Notes: generated from the letters alone by a model not told the origin. A stretch of DNA of 64,000 nt from Bradyrhizobium canariense (GCF_018130465.1 NZ_JAFCKJ010000005.1:310001-374000), one strand, 5' to 3'. Positions 28,014-37,677 are shown, counted from the first letter of the stretch. Numbers and translations: made by a program.

Positions 28014-28976
28014 TTAGCCAAGCCCGCTACGTGGATTGTAGGGGTGTTGGTCCCGCCACTTCTCCATCAATGCTTCAAGCTCGGCGTCGTTCCCGTCCGG
28101 TAGCATAATCCTGATGGTGACGAAGAGATCCCCGGTTCCGCCAGCTTTTGGCAATCCTTTGCCCTTGAGGCGGAAGGTCCGGCCGCTGGAGGTGTTTTTC
28201 GGGACCGAAAGCTCCACGGCATTGCCGAGGGTGGGCACGCGGACCTTGCCGCCAAGCACCGCCTCATAAAGCGTGACCGGCAGGTCGATCCTGAGATCGG
28301 CGCCCTCGATCTTGAAAAAAGAGTGCGGTGCAACGGTGATCGTGATCAGGAGATCGCCGGGTGGATGGCCCTGCGCGGTCTCGCCCTGCCCCTTCAGCCG
28401 GATCTGCTGGCCGCTGACGACGCCGACCGGAATCTTGACGTTGAGTTCCTTGCCTGTCGGCAGCCGGACGCGCTTCTCCCCGCCCTGCACCGACTCTTCC
28501 AGCGAGACAGTCATGGCGACGTTCAGGTCGAGATCAACCCCGATCCCGCCGGTGTCGAATTCGAACTGCCCGGCGCCGCCGGCCCCGGGCCGCGGACGCT
28601 GTCCACCGCCGAACATGCTGTTGAGGATATCCTCGAACGCGCCGCCACCCTGACCAGGGCCTGCGCCGCCACCGCGGAACGTATAGCTCTCGAACCCGCC
28701 AGGACCGGCGCGACCGCGCGGCCCGCCGCCGCCCGGAAAACCCTGAAAGCGCGGCTTGCCGTCGGCGTCGATCTCGCCGCGGTCGAACTGCTTGCGCTTG
28801 TCCTCGTCGCCGATGATCTCGTTCGCCGAATTGATCTCGGAGAATCGCTCGGCGGCCTTCGGGTCGTCCTTGTTGCTGTCGGGATGATGCTTCTTGGCAA
28901 GCTTGCGATAGGCGCTCTTGATCGCGGCAGCGTTGGCGCTCCGCGGCACCCCCAAGACCTCATAGGGGTCGCGCAT
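28014..28976 (-). CDS. DnaJ-family co-chaperone (CbpA-like)
   Basis: 320 residues. An N-terminal J domain ([20 protein letters not shown], then HHPDSNKDD: the HPD that stimulates DnaK is present), a glycine/arginine-rich linker with [13 protein letters not shown], and a C-terminal substrate-binding region ([18 protein letters not shown]). The zinc finger of true DnaJ is absent, which makes it CbpA/DnaJ-class-B like. Its 3' end abuts a dispersed repeat. Confidence 0.93.
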   Translation of the reverse strand: MRDPYEVLGVPRSANAAAIKSAYRKLAKKHHPDSNKDDPKAAERFSEINSANEIIGDEDKRKQFDRGEIDADGKPRFQGFPGGGGPRGRAGPGGFESYTFRGGGAGPGQGGGAFEDILNSMFGGGQRPRPGAGGAGQFEFDTGGIGVDLDLNVAMTVSLEESVQGGEKRVRLPTGKELNVKIPVGVVSGQQIRLKGQGETAQGHPPGDLLITITVAPHSFFKIEGADLRIDLPVTLYEAVLGGKVRVPTLGNAVELSVPKNTSSGRTFRLKGKGLPKAGGTGDLFVTIRIMLPDGNDAELEALMEKWRDQHPYNPRSGLG

Positions 28977-29085
28977 CCGTCACGTCTCCTTCAAGAAATT
29001 GAATTGTTCAAAGGGCTCCCCGCCCCACCTGAGCCTCATGTGGGGGGTGAGTGGCATTTTTGCAACTAGCCTGGTGAAGCGATTC

Positions 29086-29493
29086 CTAGCTCCGCCACGG
29101 CTTTAGCGTATGAATCTCCCAACTGCCACGGGTGCTTTGGCAGCCGGCGCCCTGGAGCCAGCTTTCGGTGCTGCCGTTGACGTAGCTCGCCAGGAAGTCG
29201 CGGCACTTGCGGCCGTCCTCGGCGGCATAGGATTGCGCGATCGGCGTGACCGAACCGCGCGCCCCGGTTTCCGGATTCTCCCAATGCTGGCTGGAATCCT
29301 TGTCGTTCTTGCTGAGGACGTCGGAGGCGGCGTTGCGGGCGAAGGCGAGATCGGTCTCGGTCGGGGCCGACGCCTTGGCCTGCATTGCGATCGAGCCGGT
29401 GAGGTCGTTGTCGTCGGCCTTGGCGTAGGCACTCTTGTCATTCCGGGAAAAGCTGCAACCGCCGGTGCCGAGCCCGATCAGAATGATCGTCAT
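29086..29493 (-). CDS. RT0821/Lpp0805-like surface lipoprotein
   Basis: About 135 residues. The start MTIILIGLGTGGCSFS contains a lipobox-like cysteine at residue 13. The C-terminal half (SYAAEDGRKCRDFLASYVNG, then LQGAGCQSTRGSWEIH) resembles the 17-kDa surface antigen C-terminal domain with its paired cysteines. The frame is open upstream to 29649 but overlaps the pdxH start region, so the ATG at 29493 is preferred; the signal n-region is then oddly short and uncharged, so the start is uncertain. Confidence 0.75.
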   Translation of the reverse strand: MTIILIGLGTGGCSFSRNDKSAYAKADDNDLTGSIAMQAKASAPTETDLAFARNAASDVLSKNDKDSSQHWENPETGARGSVTPIAQSYAAEDGRKCRDFLASYVNGSTESWLQGAGCQSTRGSWEIHTLKPWRS

Positions 29494-29606
29494 GACGACG
29501 CCGGACGGCCGGATCGCGGATAGGCCAACGCGTCCCCATACCCTATATAGGGCGGTAGCGGACAACAACGCGTTTTGGACCGCGGGACGCAACTCGGACT
29601 CCAGAC

Positions 29607-30248
29607 ATGACCGACACGACCTCGATGAAACACCAGACACCCTTAACATCCGGTGATTTCACCGCCGCCGACGAGCCTTTTGCGCTGTTCGAGGCCTGGC
29701 TGAACGAGGCGATCAAGAGCGAGCCGAACGATCCGAACGCCATGGCGCTCGCAACCGTCGATCCCGACGGCCTGCCGGATGTGCGCATGGTGCTGATGAA
29801 GGGCTTCGATACCGAGGGTTTCGTCTTCTACAGCCACATCGCCAGCCAGAAGGGCCGCGAACTCGCCGCAAATCCTAAGGCGGCGTTACTTTTTCACTGG
29901 AAGTCGCTGCGCCGTCAGGTCCGCATCCGCGGCAACGTGACGCCGGTGACCGAGGCCGAGGCCGACGCCTATTTCGCCACCCGCCCGAAGCAGGCGCAGA
30001 TCGGCGCCTGGGCGAGCAAGCAGTCGCAAGAGCTCGAGAGCCGCTTCGCCTTCGAGCAGGCGATCGCCAAGGTCGCCGCCAAGCACATCATCGGCGAGGT
30101 GCCGCGTCCGCCGGGCTGGAGCGGCTGGCGTATCACGCCGTCGCGTATCGAGTTCTGGCACGACCGCCCATTCCGCCTGCACGACCGCATCGAATTTCGC
30201 CGTGACGCGGCCGGCCAGAAATGGTCCAAGACGCGGATGTATCCCTAG
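29607..30248 (+). CDS. pdxH: Pyridoxamine 5'-phosphate oxidase
   Basis: 213 residues, family length. FMN enzyme that makes pyridoxal phosphate from PNP/PMP. Signatures include [23 protein letters not shown] near the N terminus, [31 protein letters not shown] and the C-terminal [21 protein letters not shown]. Divergent from the surface lipoprotein gene, with a TATATAGG-like element between. Confidence 0.96.
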   Translation: MTDTTSMKHQTPLTSGDFTAADEPFALFEAWLNEAIKSEPNDPNAMALATVDPDGLPDVRMVLMKGFDTEGFVFYSHIASQKGRELAANPKAALLFHWKSLRRQVRIRGNVTPVTEAEADAYFATRPKQAQIGAWASKQSQELESRFAFEQAIAKVAAKHIIGEVPRPPGWSGWRITPSRIEFWHDRPFRLHDRIEFRRDAAGQKWSKTRMYP

Positions 30249-30258
30249 TATTTTGTTT

Positions 30259-30328
30259 GAGCATGATCTGTTCGGAAAACCGCTGCACACTTTGCGCTAA
30301 CGCAGCCCTCCGGGTCCGGATCATGCTC
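30259..30328. repeat. Dispersed palindromic repeat, family B copy 2
   Basis: GAGCATGATC (30259-30268) and GATCATGCTC (30319-30328) are the ends; TTCGGAAAACCGCTGCACACTTT inside matches copy 1 at 27968-28012. It lies between pdxH and the SDR gene. Confidence 0.8.
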
Positions 30329-30345
30329 CAACCTGAAAGACCTTC

Positions 30346-31098
30346 ATGCCGCAGTCTTCCAACGCGCCGCGCCGCACGCTGCTCCTGACCGGAGCCAGCC
30401 GCGGCATCGGCCACGCGACCGTCATCCGATTTTCCTCGGCCGGCTGGCGCGTCATCACCTGCTCGCGGCATCCGTTCCCGGAGGATTGTCCCTGGGATGC
30501 GGGCCCCGAGGACCATATCCAGGTCGACCTCGCCACCCCCGCCGATACCACGCGCGCGATCTCCGACATCCGCGACCGCCTCGAAGGCGGTATGCTGCAT
30601 GCGCTCGTCAACAATGCCGCGATCTCGCCGAAGGGGCCCGGCGGCTCCAGGCTCGGCTCGATCGACACCGACCTCGACACCTGGACGCACGTGTTCAACG
30701 TCAACTTCTTCGCTCCGATCATGATGGCGCGCGGGCTGATCGAGGAACTGAAGACGGCCAAGGGATCGGTGGTCAACGTCACCTCGATCGCGGGCTCGCG
30801 CGTGCATCCCTTCGCGGGCGCCGCCTACGCCACCTCGAAGGCCGCGCTGGCATCCCTGACGCGCGAGATGGCCTCCGACTTCGGCCGCGTCGGCGTGCGC
30901 GTCAACGCGATCGCGCCGGGCGAGATCGACACCGCGATCCTGTCGCCGGGCACCGAGAAGATCGTCGACCAGCAGATCCCGATGCACCGGCTCGGCACGC
31001 CCGACGAGGTCGCCAAGATCATCTACGTGCTGTGCACGGACACCTCGTCCTACGTCAACGGCGCCGAGATCCACATCAACGGCGGCCAGCACGTGTAG
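30346..31098 (+). CDS. SDR family oxidoreductase
   Basis: 250 residues, classical short-chain dehydrogenase. NAD(P) site TGASRGIGHA at residues 14-23, NNAAIS, the catalytic serine in VVNVTSIAGS, and YATSK (Tyr-x3-Lys). C-terminal INGGQHV-type ending as in 3-ketoacyl reductase-like members. Substrate unknown. Confidence 0.92.
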   Translation: MPQSSNAPRRTLLLTGASRGIGHATVIRFSSAGWRVITCSRHPFPEDCPWDAGPEDHIQVDLATPADTTRAISDIRDRLEGGMLHALVNNAAISPKGPGGSRLGSIDTDLDTWTHVFNVNFFAPIMMARGLIEELKTAKGSVVNVTSIAGSRVHPFAGAAYATSKAALASLTREMASDFGRVGVRVNAIAPGEIDTAILSPGTEKIVDQQIPMHRLGTPDEVAKIIYVLCTDTSSYVNGAEIHINGGQHV

Positions 31099-31105
31099 GC
31101 TACCT

Positions 31106-31268
31106 CGTCATTGCGAGCGCAAGCGAAGCAATCCAGACCGCCTCGATGGAGACAGTCTGGATTGCTTCGTCGCGAGAGCTCCTCGCAATGACGATGTTGG
31201 AAACAACGCCGGGGAAGCAAGGCGATCCAGACAACGCCGCCGCAAGACCTGGATCGCCCTTGGCTTCC
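31106..31268. repeat. Dispersed palindromic repeat, family C (composite)
   Basis: CGTCATTGCGAG (31106-31117) pairs with CTCGCAATGACG (31182-31193), and inside it GAAGCAATCCAGAC (31125-31138) pairs with GTCTGGATTGCTTC (31155-31168). A second hairpin follows: GGAAGCAAGGCGATCCAG (31213-31230) with CTGGATCGCC...GGCTTCC (31249-31268). This is a typical Bradyrhizobium-type long extragenic palindrome. Confidence 0.85.
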
Positions 31269-31273
31269 GTTCC

Positions 31274-31492
31274 TCAATCGAGTCGAATCCGACGTGACCT
31301 CTCGCGTGGCTGCGGAGCGGCCGTGCTGATTGCAGTCGAGCAGTCGTCGTCGTTCTCGCCGTCGAGCAGCGGAGCACCACAGTGCCGGCACATGCGTGCC
31401 GACATCGACGACGCCTTGCCGCTCGCCAGGACCTGACGATAGTTCGCCAGATCGATGACGTTGCGGGGCGACGTTATGTGTTTTTCAACCAT
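31274..31492 (-). CDS. Small CxxC hypothetical protein
   Basis: 72 residues. RMCRHCGAPLLDGENDDDCS near residues 33-52 carries CxxC plus a later cysteine, like a partial zinc ribbon. The N-terminal half (TSPRNVIDLANYRQVLASGK) is not recognised. GAGGA lies six bases before the ATG, which supports expression. No known function. Confidence 0.62.
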   Translation of the reverse strand: MVEKHITSPRNVIDLANYRQVLASGKASSMSARMCRHCGAPLLDGENDDDCSTAISTAAPQPRERSRRIRLD

Positions 31493-31678
31493 GGCTGTTC
31501 CTCGCGGCTAACACTCTGCTTATCGCAGACAAGTTTCGCGCAAACGTTCAGCCCACCGCTCAAATTTTACCGGAGGAATTGGGGCGGCGAGCACACATCG
31601 CCGTGCGGCCGCAATCCCGCTCTATTCTGCGACACCCGACGCCGTGTCTCTGCGTCCGGCGTAAGGTCTCGGTAGCTA

Positions 31679-32656
31679 TTACAGCCACTTCTTCCACTTG
31701 AAGATCCAGTACGGAACGATCGCCGCGATCAGCATCAGCACCAGCGCGAACGGATAGCCGTGCGCCCATTCGAGTTCCGGCATCGCCTTGAAGTTCATGC
31801 CGTAGATCGAGGCGATCAGCGTCGGCGGCATCAGGACAACGGCCATGACCGAAAACAGCTTGATGATGTTGTTCTGCTCGAGATTGACGACGCCGAGCAT
31901 GGCGTCGAGCACGAAGGTGATCTTGCTGGAGAGATAGGAGGCGTGGTCGGTCAGCGAGACGACGTCGCGCTGCATGGTCTTGAGCTGCTCGCGCATGTCC
32001 TTCGACCATTTCACGCCTTCCACCACCGCCGAGAGGAAGGCGACGACACGGCCGATCGAGACCAGACTCTCGCGAACCTTCGAGGTCAGATCGCCCTTGC
32101 GGCCGATCGAGATCAGGATCTGGGAATATTGCTTGGCGTGGCCATGGCGCTCGCTCTCTGGCTCGAAGATGTCGTGGGAGACCTGGTCGATGTCGGCGCC
32201 GCATTTCTCCAGAATGTCGGCGCAGCGATCGATCACCGCGTCGAGAAGTTCCACCAGCACCATCTCCCCGGTGATCGTGGGCGCGCACGAACGGGCCAGC
32301 TTGGCCTCGACCAGAGCGAACGGCTTCGGCAGGTCGTAACGCACCGTCACCAGACGGTGGTCGCCCAGAATGAAGGTCACCGCCGTGGTCCGGGGCATGT
32401 CGGTATCGGAGTGGCACATCAGCGTCGCAGTCATGTAGCGCGCGCTGTTTTCGATATAGAGGCGGCTGGAGATCTCGATCTCCTGCATGTCTTCCCGGGT
32501 CGGAATGGCGATGCCCGCCAGCCGCTCAACCGCCTTGTCCTCGGCCGCGGTCGGGGTGACCAGGTCGATCCAGACCGCGTTCTCCGGCAACGCCGCAAGA
32601 TCCTCGACCACGGCCTTCTTGAGGGCGCCCTCGGAGGGAACGAACACAGAAAACAT
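31679..32656 (-). CDS. CorA family magnesium/cobalt transporter
   Basis: 325 residues. A large soluble N-terminal domain, long helix, and two C-terminal membrane segments with the signature YGMNF between (LIASIYGMNFKAMPELEWAHG), ending in the basic KWKKWL. This pentameric channel admits Mg2+ (or Co2+/Ni2+). The ATG at 32656 is used, two codons inside the longest frame, with CTGGAG upstream. No magnesium riboswitch was recognised in the leader. Confidence 0.93.
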   Translation of the reverse strand: MFSVFVPSEGALKKAVVEDLAALPENAVWIDLVTPTAAEDKAVERLAGIAIPTREDMQEIEISSRLYIENSARYMTATLMCHSDTDMPRTTAVTFILGDHRLVTVRYDLPKPFALVEAKLARSCAPTITGEMVLVELLDAVIDRCADILEKCGADIDQVSHDIFEPESERHGHAKQYSQILISIGRKGDLTSKVRESLVSIGRVVAFLSAVVEGVKWSKDMREQLKTMQRDVVSLTDHASYLSSKITFVLDAMLGVVNLEQNNIIKLFSVMAVVLMPPTLIASIYGMNFKAMPELEWAHGYPFALVLMLIAAIVPYWIFKWKKWL

Positions 32657-32994
32657 GCACAACTCCAGCAGGGGCCTGCGACAGACTGACAGCCCTTAGC
32701 GCGATTCTGACAAGTTCAAGATGACAAGCACATTAACGGAGCGTTTGCATTTGTGGCGGCGCCGTGGCTCAACTGTGGCACGGAATCGACACATTCGCCC
32801 ACCATTGCCCAGAAACCGTCTCTGGCCCGCAAAACTTGCGGCAGAAAAGCCACAGGTAAGGTCTTGCAGCGCGGGAAAAGCTTCGAAACGCTGGAATTGT
32901 GGCAGATTTCAACGATAATGGAGCCAACGGAATCGTGGAATTTGGGCTTGCTCAAGCCCCACGAAAGCTTGTTGTTGTCGATTGGAACCAAATC
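32657..32994. other. Divergent intergenic region, no gene seen
   Basis: About 340 bases between the CorA-like gene and the L,D-transpeptidase. It must hold two promoters. The transpeptidase frame is open back to 32899, but its lipoprotein signal begins at 32995. Confidence 0.5.
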
Positions 32995-33681
32995 ATGTCG
33001 TCGCTGAAAGTTACGCTGGGTATTTTGGCCGCTGGCCTGATGCTGTCGGGCTGCATGCAGGCCACGCATTTTGAAGCGACCGACACCAAGGCCTTCAAGC
33101 CGAAGGACAAGGAACTCCTTGCCAAGGTTCGGTACGAGAACACCCCGGTCGCAGAGCCGTTCCGCCGCGCCATCGTCGACTATCACCGCAAGGAATCGCC
33201 GGGCTCGATCGTGGTCGATTCCGACAACCATTACCTTTACTGGGTGATGGATGGCGGCAAGGCGATCCGCTACGGCATCACCGTCGGCGAAGAGGCCATG
33301 GCCTGGTCCGGCATCGCCAAGGTCGGCAGCATGACCGAATGGCCGGCCTGGCATCCGACCCCCGGCGAGATTTCGCGCCTGGGCGTGCCCACCTTCGTCG
33401 CGCCCGGTCCGGACAATCCGATGGGCTCCCGCGCGATGTATCTCTATTCGGGCGGCAAGGACACGCTGTTCCGCATTCACGGCACCAATCAGCCGGAATA
33501 CATCGGCGCATCGATCTCGTCGGGCTGCATCCGCCTGACCAACGAGGACGCGATCGATCTCTATGGCCGCGTCAAGGTCGGCACCATCGTCGTGGTGCTC
33601 GAGCCGAAGCATGGCGATTCGCCCTACAATTCTCGCCTCGCACTCGGCGGCAGCCAAACCGGCCAGGCGGGCAGCTACTGA
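32995..33681 (+). CDS. L,D-transpeptidase lipoprotein (YkuD domain)
   Basis: 228 residues. A lipoprotein signal with LMLSGC near residue 18 anchors it to a membrane. The YkuD catalytic motif is complete: HGTNQPEYIGASISSGCIRL with catalytic histidine and cysteine. It makes 3-3 crosslinks in peptidoglycan or attaches proteins to it. A strong bidirectional terminator separates it from the convergent extensin-like gene. Confidence 0.93.
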   Translation: MSSLKVTLGILAAGLMLSGCMQATHFEATDTKAFKPKDKELLAKVRYENTPVAEPFRRAIVDYHRKESPGSIVVDSDNHYLYWVMDGGKAIRYGITVGEEAMAWSGIAKVGSMTEWPAWHPTPGEISRLGVPTFVAPGPDNPMGSRAMYLYSGGKDTLFRIHGTNQPEYIGASISSGCIRLTNEDAIDLYGRVKVGTIVVVLEPKHGDSPYNSRLALGGSQTGQAGSY

Positions 33682-33706
33682 TCCCCTCCTGATCGCTCTG
33701 AGATTC

Positions 33707-33735
33707 AAAAGCGCCGGTTTCACCGGCGCTTTTTT
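33707..33735. terminator. Bidirectional intrinsic terminator
   Basis: AAAAGCGCCGG (33707-33717) pairs perfectly with CCGGCGCTTTT (33723-33733), loop TTTCA, followed by T's on the plus strand and, for the minus strand, a run of A's on the other side. It serves the transpeptidase gene and overlaps the last codons of the convergent extensin-like gene, whose stop (33720-33722) lies in the loop. Confidence 0.88.
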
Positions 33736-34877
33736 GTTACCGGCTTGTGCGGCTGGGCTTTGTTGCCGTCGGCCGCCGGTTTGTCCGCAGGTGAAGAGGG
33801 TTTCTGCGCCGCCTCGTCATCCGCCCCCTCCTTTGCCTCAGGTTTGGCCGCGACCTCACGCGGCGGCGCCTCCTCGGGCCGTTCCGCCGGCAGGAGCGGG
33901 GCAACCTGCGGCAGCGGATCCCAGACGTTCCACTGGCAGATCCGGTAGTCGTTGCGCCGCTGCGCCAGGTCGAGATGGATATGGTCTTCGTGGTACCAAT
34001 CCGAGCCGGGGCCGAGCACGGTGGAAAAGCGCGAGCAGACCGAATGCAACACGCGCTCGCGCACGTCGCGCGACATGGAGCGGTCGGTCAGGGCGATCGA
34101 CTGCCCGTTGACCAGCTTGATGGCGCGGACATCGAGCGCGTTGGCCTTGCCGTGCTCGGACAGCATGGCGCCGACAACGCGGTTGCGGCCGCGGCACTCG
34201 AAGCTGTCGAAATTGTCGAGATCGCTGATGGTCGAGCCGAGGCTCGCGGCCAGCGGCACCACGTCCTTGCGCACCCAATCGGCGATTGCGGACGCCATGG
34301 TGCAGCGGAGGATCGCCGCCGGCTTGACCGCCACCTTGCGCTTGTCCGGCAGCACGATGGCTTCGAGCCGCACCAGATCCTCACCACCGCAGGCGCCAGG
34401 GCCGCGGATGTCCGGGATCGAGGGCGCGATGGCGATCTCCTCGGTCAGCGCGAGGCGGCACGCCGAGGCCTGCTTCTCGGGCGGCGGCGCGGCCTCGGCG
34501 GGCTTGTTGGCGCCGGGTTTGTCCGCGGAAGGCTTGTCGGGAGAAGGCTTTTCCGCGGAAGGCTTTTCCGCGGAAGGCTTTTCCGCGGAAGACTTGCCGT
34601 CGGTCTCCGGAGGGGCCTCGTCCGATGCTTTGGGGGCCTCCCCGGGGCGTGGCCTCGGGAGCGGTATCTTGCCAGAGACCTTGGCAGGATGAACCGTCGC
34701 GCGCGGCCGTGGTGCAGCAATACCAAAGATATCCAGCGGGGACGCATATTTGCGTGCCTCGGCCCGATCCGCGAGCACGAGCGGCAGCCCGAGCGCGACG
34801 GTAACCATTGCCGCGCCGACGGACATATAGCCGCGACAAGACCATTTGCGGCGAAAGGCCGGCAGGCTAAAACTCAT
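33720..34877 (-). CDS. Extensin-like family protein with Pro/Lys/Glu linker
   Basis: 385 residues. Signal or membrane anchor near residues 14-36, then a linker with a repeated five-residue unit (SAEKP and variants, about 85-125), then the extensin-like C-terminal domain: ACRLALTEEIAIAP, DNFDSFECRGRNR, SEHGKANALDVRAIK and WYHEDHIHLDLA. The HxxxxLD and final HxH/D pattern resembles the D-Ala-D-Ala carboxypeptidase-like metallo fold, so a wall-related role is plausible and fits the convergent transpeptidase. ATG 34877 is chosen over a TTG at 34910. Confidence 0.86.
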   Translation of the reverse strand: MSFSLPAFRRKWSCRGYMSVGAAMVTVALGLPLVLADRAEARKYASPLDIFGIAAPRPRATVHPAKVSGKIPLPRPRPGEAPKASDEAPPETDGKSSAEKPSAEKPSAEKPSPDKPSADKPGANKPAEAAPPPEKQASACRLALTEEIAIAPSIPDIRGPGACGGEDLVRLEAIVLPDKRKVAVKPAAILRCTMASAIADWVRKDVVPLAASLGSTISDLDNFDSFECRGRNRVVGAMLSEHGKANALDVRAIKLVNGQSIALTDRSMSRDVRERVLHSVCSRFSTVLGPGSDWYHEDHIHLDLAQRRNDYRICQWNVWDPLPQVAPLLPAERPEEAPPREVAAKPEAKEGADDEAAQKPSSPADKPAADGNKAQPHKPVTKKRR

Positions 34878-34942
34878 GACAATTCTTTGGCCCAACGCTG
34901 AGAGCGACAATCCGCCCAGCGGCTTCTCGGAGGAACGTCGGA

Positions 34943-36571
34943 ATGCTTGGTTTGATGCAAGACTGGCCCCTGCTCTGCCACCGGATCATCGAACACGCCG
35001 CCAGGATTCATGGCAAGCAGGAGGTGGTCACGCGCTCGGTCGAGGGACCGATCCATCGCACCAACTATGCCGAGATCCACAAGCGCGCGCTCAAGGTCTC
35101 GCAGATGCTGGAACGCGACGGCATCAAGCTCGGCGACCGTGTCGCAACGATCGCCTGGAACACCTGGCGCCATCTCGAGGTCTGGTACGGCATCATGGGG
35201 ATCGGCGCCATCTGCCATACCGTCAATCCCCGCCTTTTCCCCGAGCAGATCGCCTGGATCATCAACCATGCGCAGGACCGCATCGTGATGACCGACATCA
35301 CTTTCATTCCGGTCCTGGAGAAGATCGCCGACAAGCTGACAAGCGTGGAACGCTACGTCGTGCTCACCGACAAGGCGCACATGCCGCAGACGACGCTGAA
35401 GAACGTGGTCGCCTACGAGGACTGGATTGCGGAGGCTGACGGCGAATTTAAATGGAAGGACTTTGACGAGAACACGGCGGCCGCGATGTGCTACACGTCC
35501 GGCACCACCGGCGACCCCAAGGGTGTGCTGTATTCGCATCGCTCCAACGTGCTGCATGCGCTGATGGCGAACAATGTCGATGCGCTCGGCACCAGCGCCT
35601 CCGAGACCATGCTGCCCGTGGTGCCGCTCTTCCACGCCAACAGCTGGGGCATCGCCTTCTCAGCGCCCTCGCAGGGCACCAAGCTCGTCATGCCCGGCGC
35701 CAAGCTCGACGGCGCCTCGGTCTATGAGCTGCTCTCGACCGAGAGGGTGACGCATACCGCAGGCGTGCCCACGGTGTGGCTGATGCTGCTCCAGCACATG
35801 GCCGCCAACAATCTGAAGCTGCCGGACCTGAAGATGGTGATCTGCGGCGGCTCGGCGATGCCGCGCTCGATGATCAAGGCCTTCCTCGACATGGGTTCGA
35901 ACGTCCGCCACGCCTGGGGCATGACCGAGATGAGCCCGATCGGCAGCGTCGCGGCGCTGAAGCCGCCGTTCCAGAATGCGACCGGCGAGGCGCGGCTCGA
36001 CGTGCTCCAGATGCAGGGCTACGCGCCATTCGCCGTCGAGATGAAGATCACCGACGATGCGGGCAAGGAACTGCCGTGGGACGGCACGACCTTCGGCCGT
36101 CTCAAAGTCTCCGGCCCCGCCGTCGCCAAGGCCTATTTCCGCATCGACGCCAACATCCTCGACGAGGACGGCTTCTTCGACACCGGCGACGTCGCGACCA
36201 TCGACGAGGCCGGCTACATGCGGATCACCGACCGCTCCAAGGACGTGATCAAGTCCGGCGGCGAGTGGATCTCCTCGATCGACCTGGAAAACCTCGCAGT
36301 CGGCCATCCCGCGGTGGCGGAAGCCGCCGTGATCGGCGTCTTCCATCCCAAATGGGACGAGCGTCCGCTGCTGATCGTGCAGCTGAAGCAGGGCCAGCAG
36401 GCCAGCCGCGAGGACATCCTGAAGTTCATGGACGGCAAGATCGCCAAATGGTGGATGCCCGACGACGTTGCCTTCGTCGACGGCATCCCGCATACGGCGA
36501 CGGGCAAGATCCTGAAGACCGCGCTGCGCGACCAGTTCAAGGAATACCGCTTCCCGAACGCGGCTGCGTAG
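34943..36571 (+). CDS. Fatty-acid/acyl-CoA ligase (AMP-binding)
   Basis: 542 residues, complete. The AMP-binding P-loop is CYTSGTTGDPKGVLYSHRS near 182; WGMTEMSPIG near 325; DTGDVATIDEAGYM, DRSKDVIKSGGEWIS near 430-445, and the adenylation lysine in HTATGKILKTALR near 520. It activates a medium- or long-chain acid to acyl-CoA. Divergent from the extensin-like gene. Confidence 0.94.
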   Translation: MLGLMQDWPLLCHRIIEHAARIHGKQEVVTRSVEGPIHRTNYAEIHKRALKVSQMLERDGIKLGDRVATIAWNTWRHLEVWYGIMGIGAICHTVNPRLFPEQIAWIINHAQDRIVMTDITFIPVLEKIADKLTSVERYVVLTDKAHMPQTTLKNVVAYEDWIAEADGEFKWKDFDENTAAAMCYTSGTTGDPKGVLYSHRSNVLHALMANNVDALGTSASETMLPVVPLFHANSWGIAFSAPSQGTKLVMPGAKLDGASVYELLSTERVTHTAGVPTVWLMLLQHMAANNLKLPDLKMVICGGSAMPRSMIKAFLDMGSNVRHAWGMTEMSPIGSVAALKPPFQNATGEARLDVLQMQGYAPFAVEMKITDDAGKELPWDGTTFGRLKVSGPAVAKAYFRIDANILDEDGFFDTGDVATIDEAGYMRITDRSKDVIKSGGEWISSIDLENLAVGHPAVAEAAVIGVFHPKWDERPLLIVQLKQGQQASREDILKFMDGKIAKWWMPDDVAFVDGIPHTATGKILKTALRDQFKEYRFPNAAA

Positions 36572-36582
36572 GCTCCGACCTC

Positions 36583-36705
36583 CGTCATGCCCGGGGCGAA
36601 AGCGCGAAGCGCGTCTTCGCGGCAGATGTCCCGGGCATCCACGTCTTGGCGGCAAGCTTGGCGGCAAGAAAGGCGTGGATGGCCGGGGCAAGCCCGGCCA
36701 TGACG
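36583..36705. repeat. Dispersed palindromic repeat, family D
   Basis: Starts CGTCATGCCCGG and ends GGCCATGACG, with a central GGCGGCAAG repeated (GGCGGCAAGCTTGGCGGCAAG). It differs from the other families here but has the same CGTCAT...ATGACG ends. Confidence 0.75.
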
Positions 36706-36815
36706 ATGCGACGGTATGCGGAACCCTTGAATTTGGCCCCCGGCCGTGGTCTCAACGGCCATAGTCGTGCCAAATCGGCCGGCACCGCCCCCAAGACCCC
36801 GGCAGAGCTCACCCG

Positions 36816-37670
36816 ATGGCCCGCAGGTTTTCCGCTCCCTACCAGTCGGAGCCCGTGTCCAGCCTCGCAAGCTGGGCGCGGAATCTGGCCGTGTTCGCAG
36901 TGGTGGCGGTGGTGGTCTCGATCATCATCCTCCGGTTCGGCTTCCTAGAGATGAAGCCGGCACTGGCGACCTTCTTCGGCGGGCTCGGGATCGCCGCGCT
37001 CTCGATCCTGTTCGGGCTCGCCGGGTTTGCCGCGATCTGGCAGAACGGCTCGCGCGGCATGGCGCGCATCCTGCTCGCCTTCCTGATCGACGGCGCGATT
37101 CTCGCCTATCCCGCCTATCTCGGCCTGCAATACCGCAAGCTGCCGGCGATCCACGACATCACCACCGACCCGATCGACCCGCCGCGCTTCGATGCACTGG
37201 CCCGCCTGCGCACCGGCGATGGCGCCAATACCGCTGTGTATGCCGGCCTCTATTCGGCCGAGCAGCAGCGTCACTTTTATCCTGATATCGAGCCGATCGA
37301 ACTCGAGATTTCGGCCGACCGCGCTTATGCGATCGCGCTTCAGCTCGTCAACAAGCGCAAATGGCTGGTCATCGACGAGCGCGCGCCGCAGCCACCGCGC
37401 CGCATCGGCCGCATCGAGGCGGTGGCGCGCTCGCCAATCATGGGGTTCCGCGAGGACATCGCGATCCGCGTCGTGCCCGACGGCGACGATTCCCGCGTCG
37501 ATATCCGCTCCGCCTCGCGCTATTTCGAGAGCGACCTCGGCAGCAACGCCGCGCGCGTGAAGAAATTCATCGACGATCTCAACACCGCCGCCGATGCCGA
37601 CGCACTCAAGCCAGTGAAGAAGACGCCGGTGGCGCCGCCCAAGGCGCCGGCGAAAACGGTGAAGAAATAG
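36816..37670 (+). CDS. DUF1499 membrane protein
   Basis: 284 residues. Three membrane segments lie in the first 105 residues (FAVVAVVVSIIILRFGF, LGIAALSILFGLAGFAAIW, ILLAFLIDGAILAYPAY). The soluble rest matches DUF1499 (KWLVIDERAPQ, then DIAIRVVPDGDDSRVDIRSASR) and ends in a Lys/Pro/Ala tail. Function unknown. Confidence 0.85.
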   Translation: MARRFSAPYQSEPVSSLASWARNLAVFAVVAVVVSIIILRFGFLEMKPALATFFGGLGIAALSILFGLAGFAAIWQNGSRGMARILLAFLIDGAILAYPAYLGLQYRKLPAIHDITTDPIDPPRFDALARLRTGDGANTAVYAGLYSAEQQRHFYPDIEPIELEISADRAYAIALQLVNKRKWLVIDERAPQPPRRIGRIEAVARSPIMGFREDIAIRVVPDGDDSRVDIRSASRYFESDLGSNAARVKKFIDDLNTAADADALKPVKKTPVAPPKAPAKTVKK

Positions 37671-37677
37671 CGGTACG

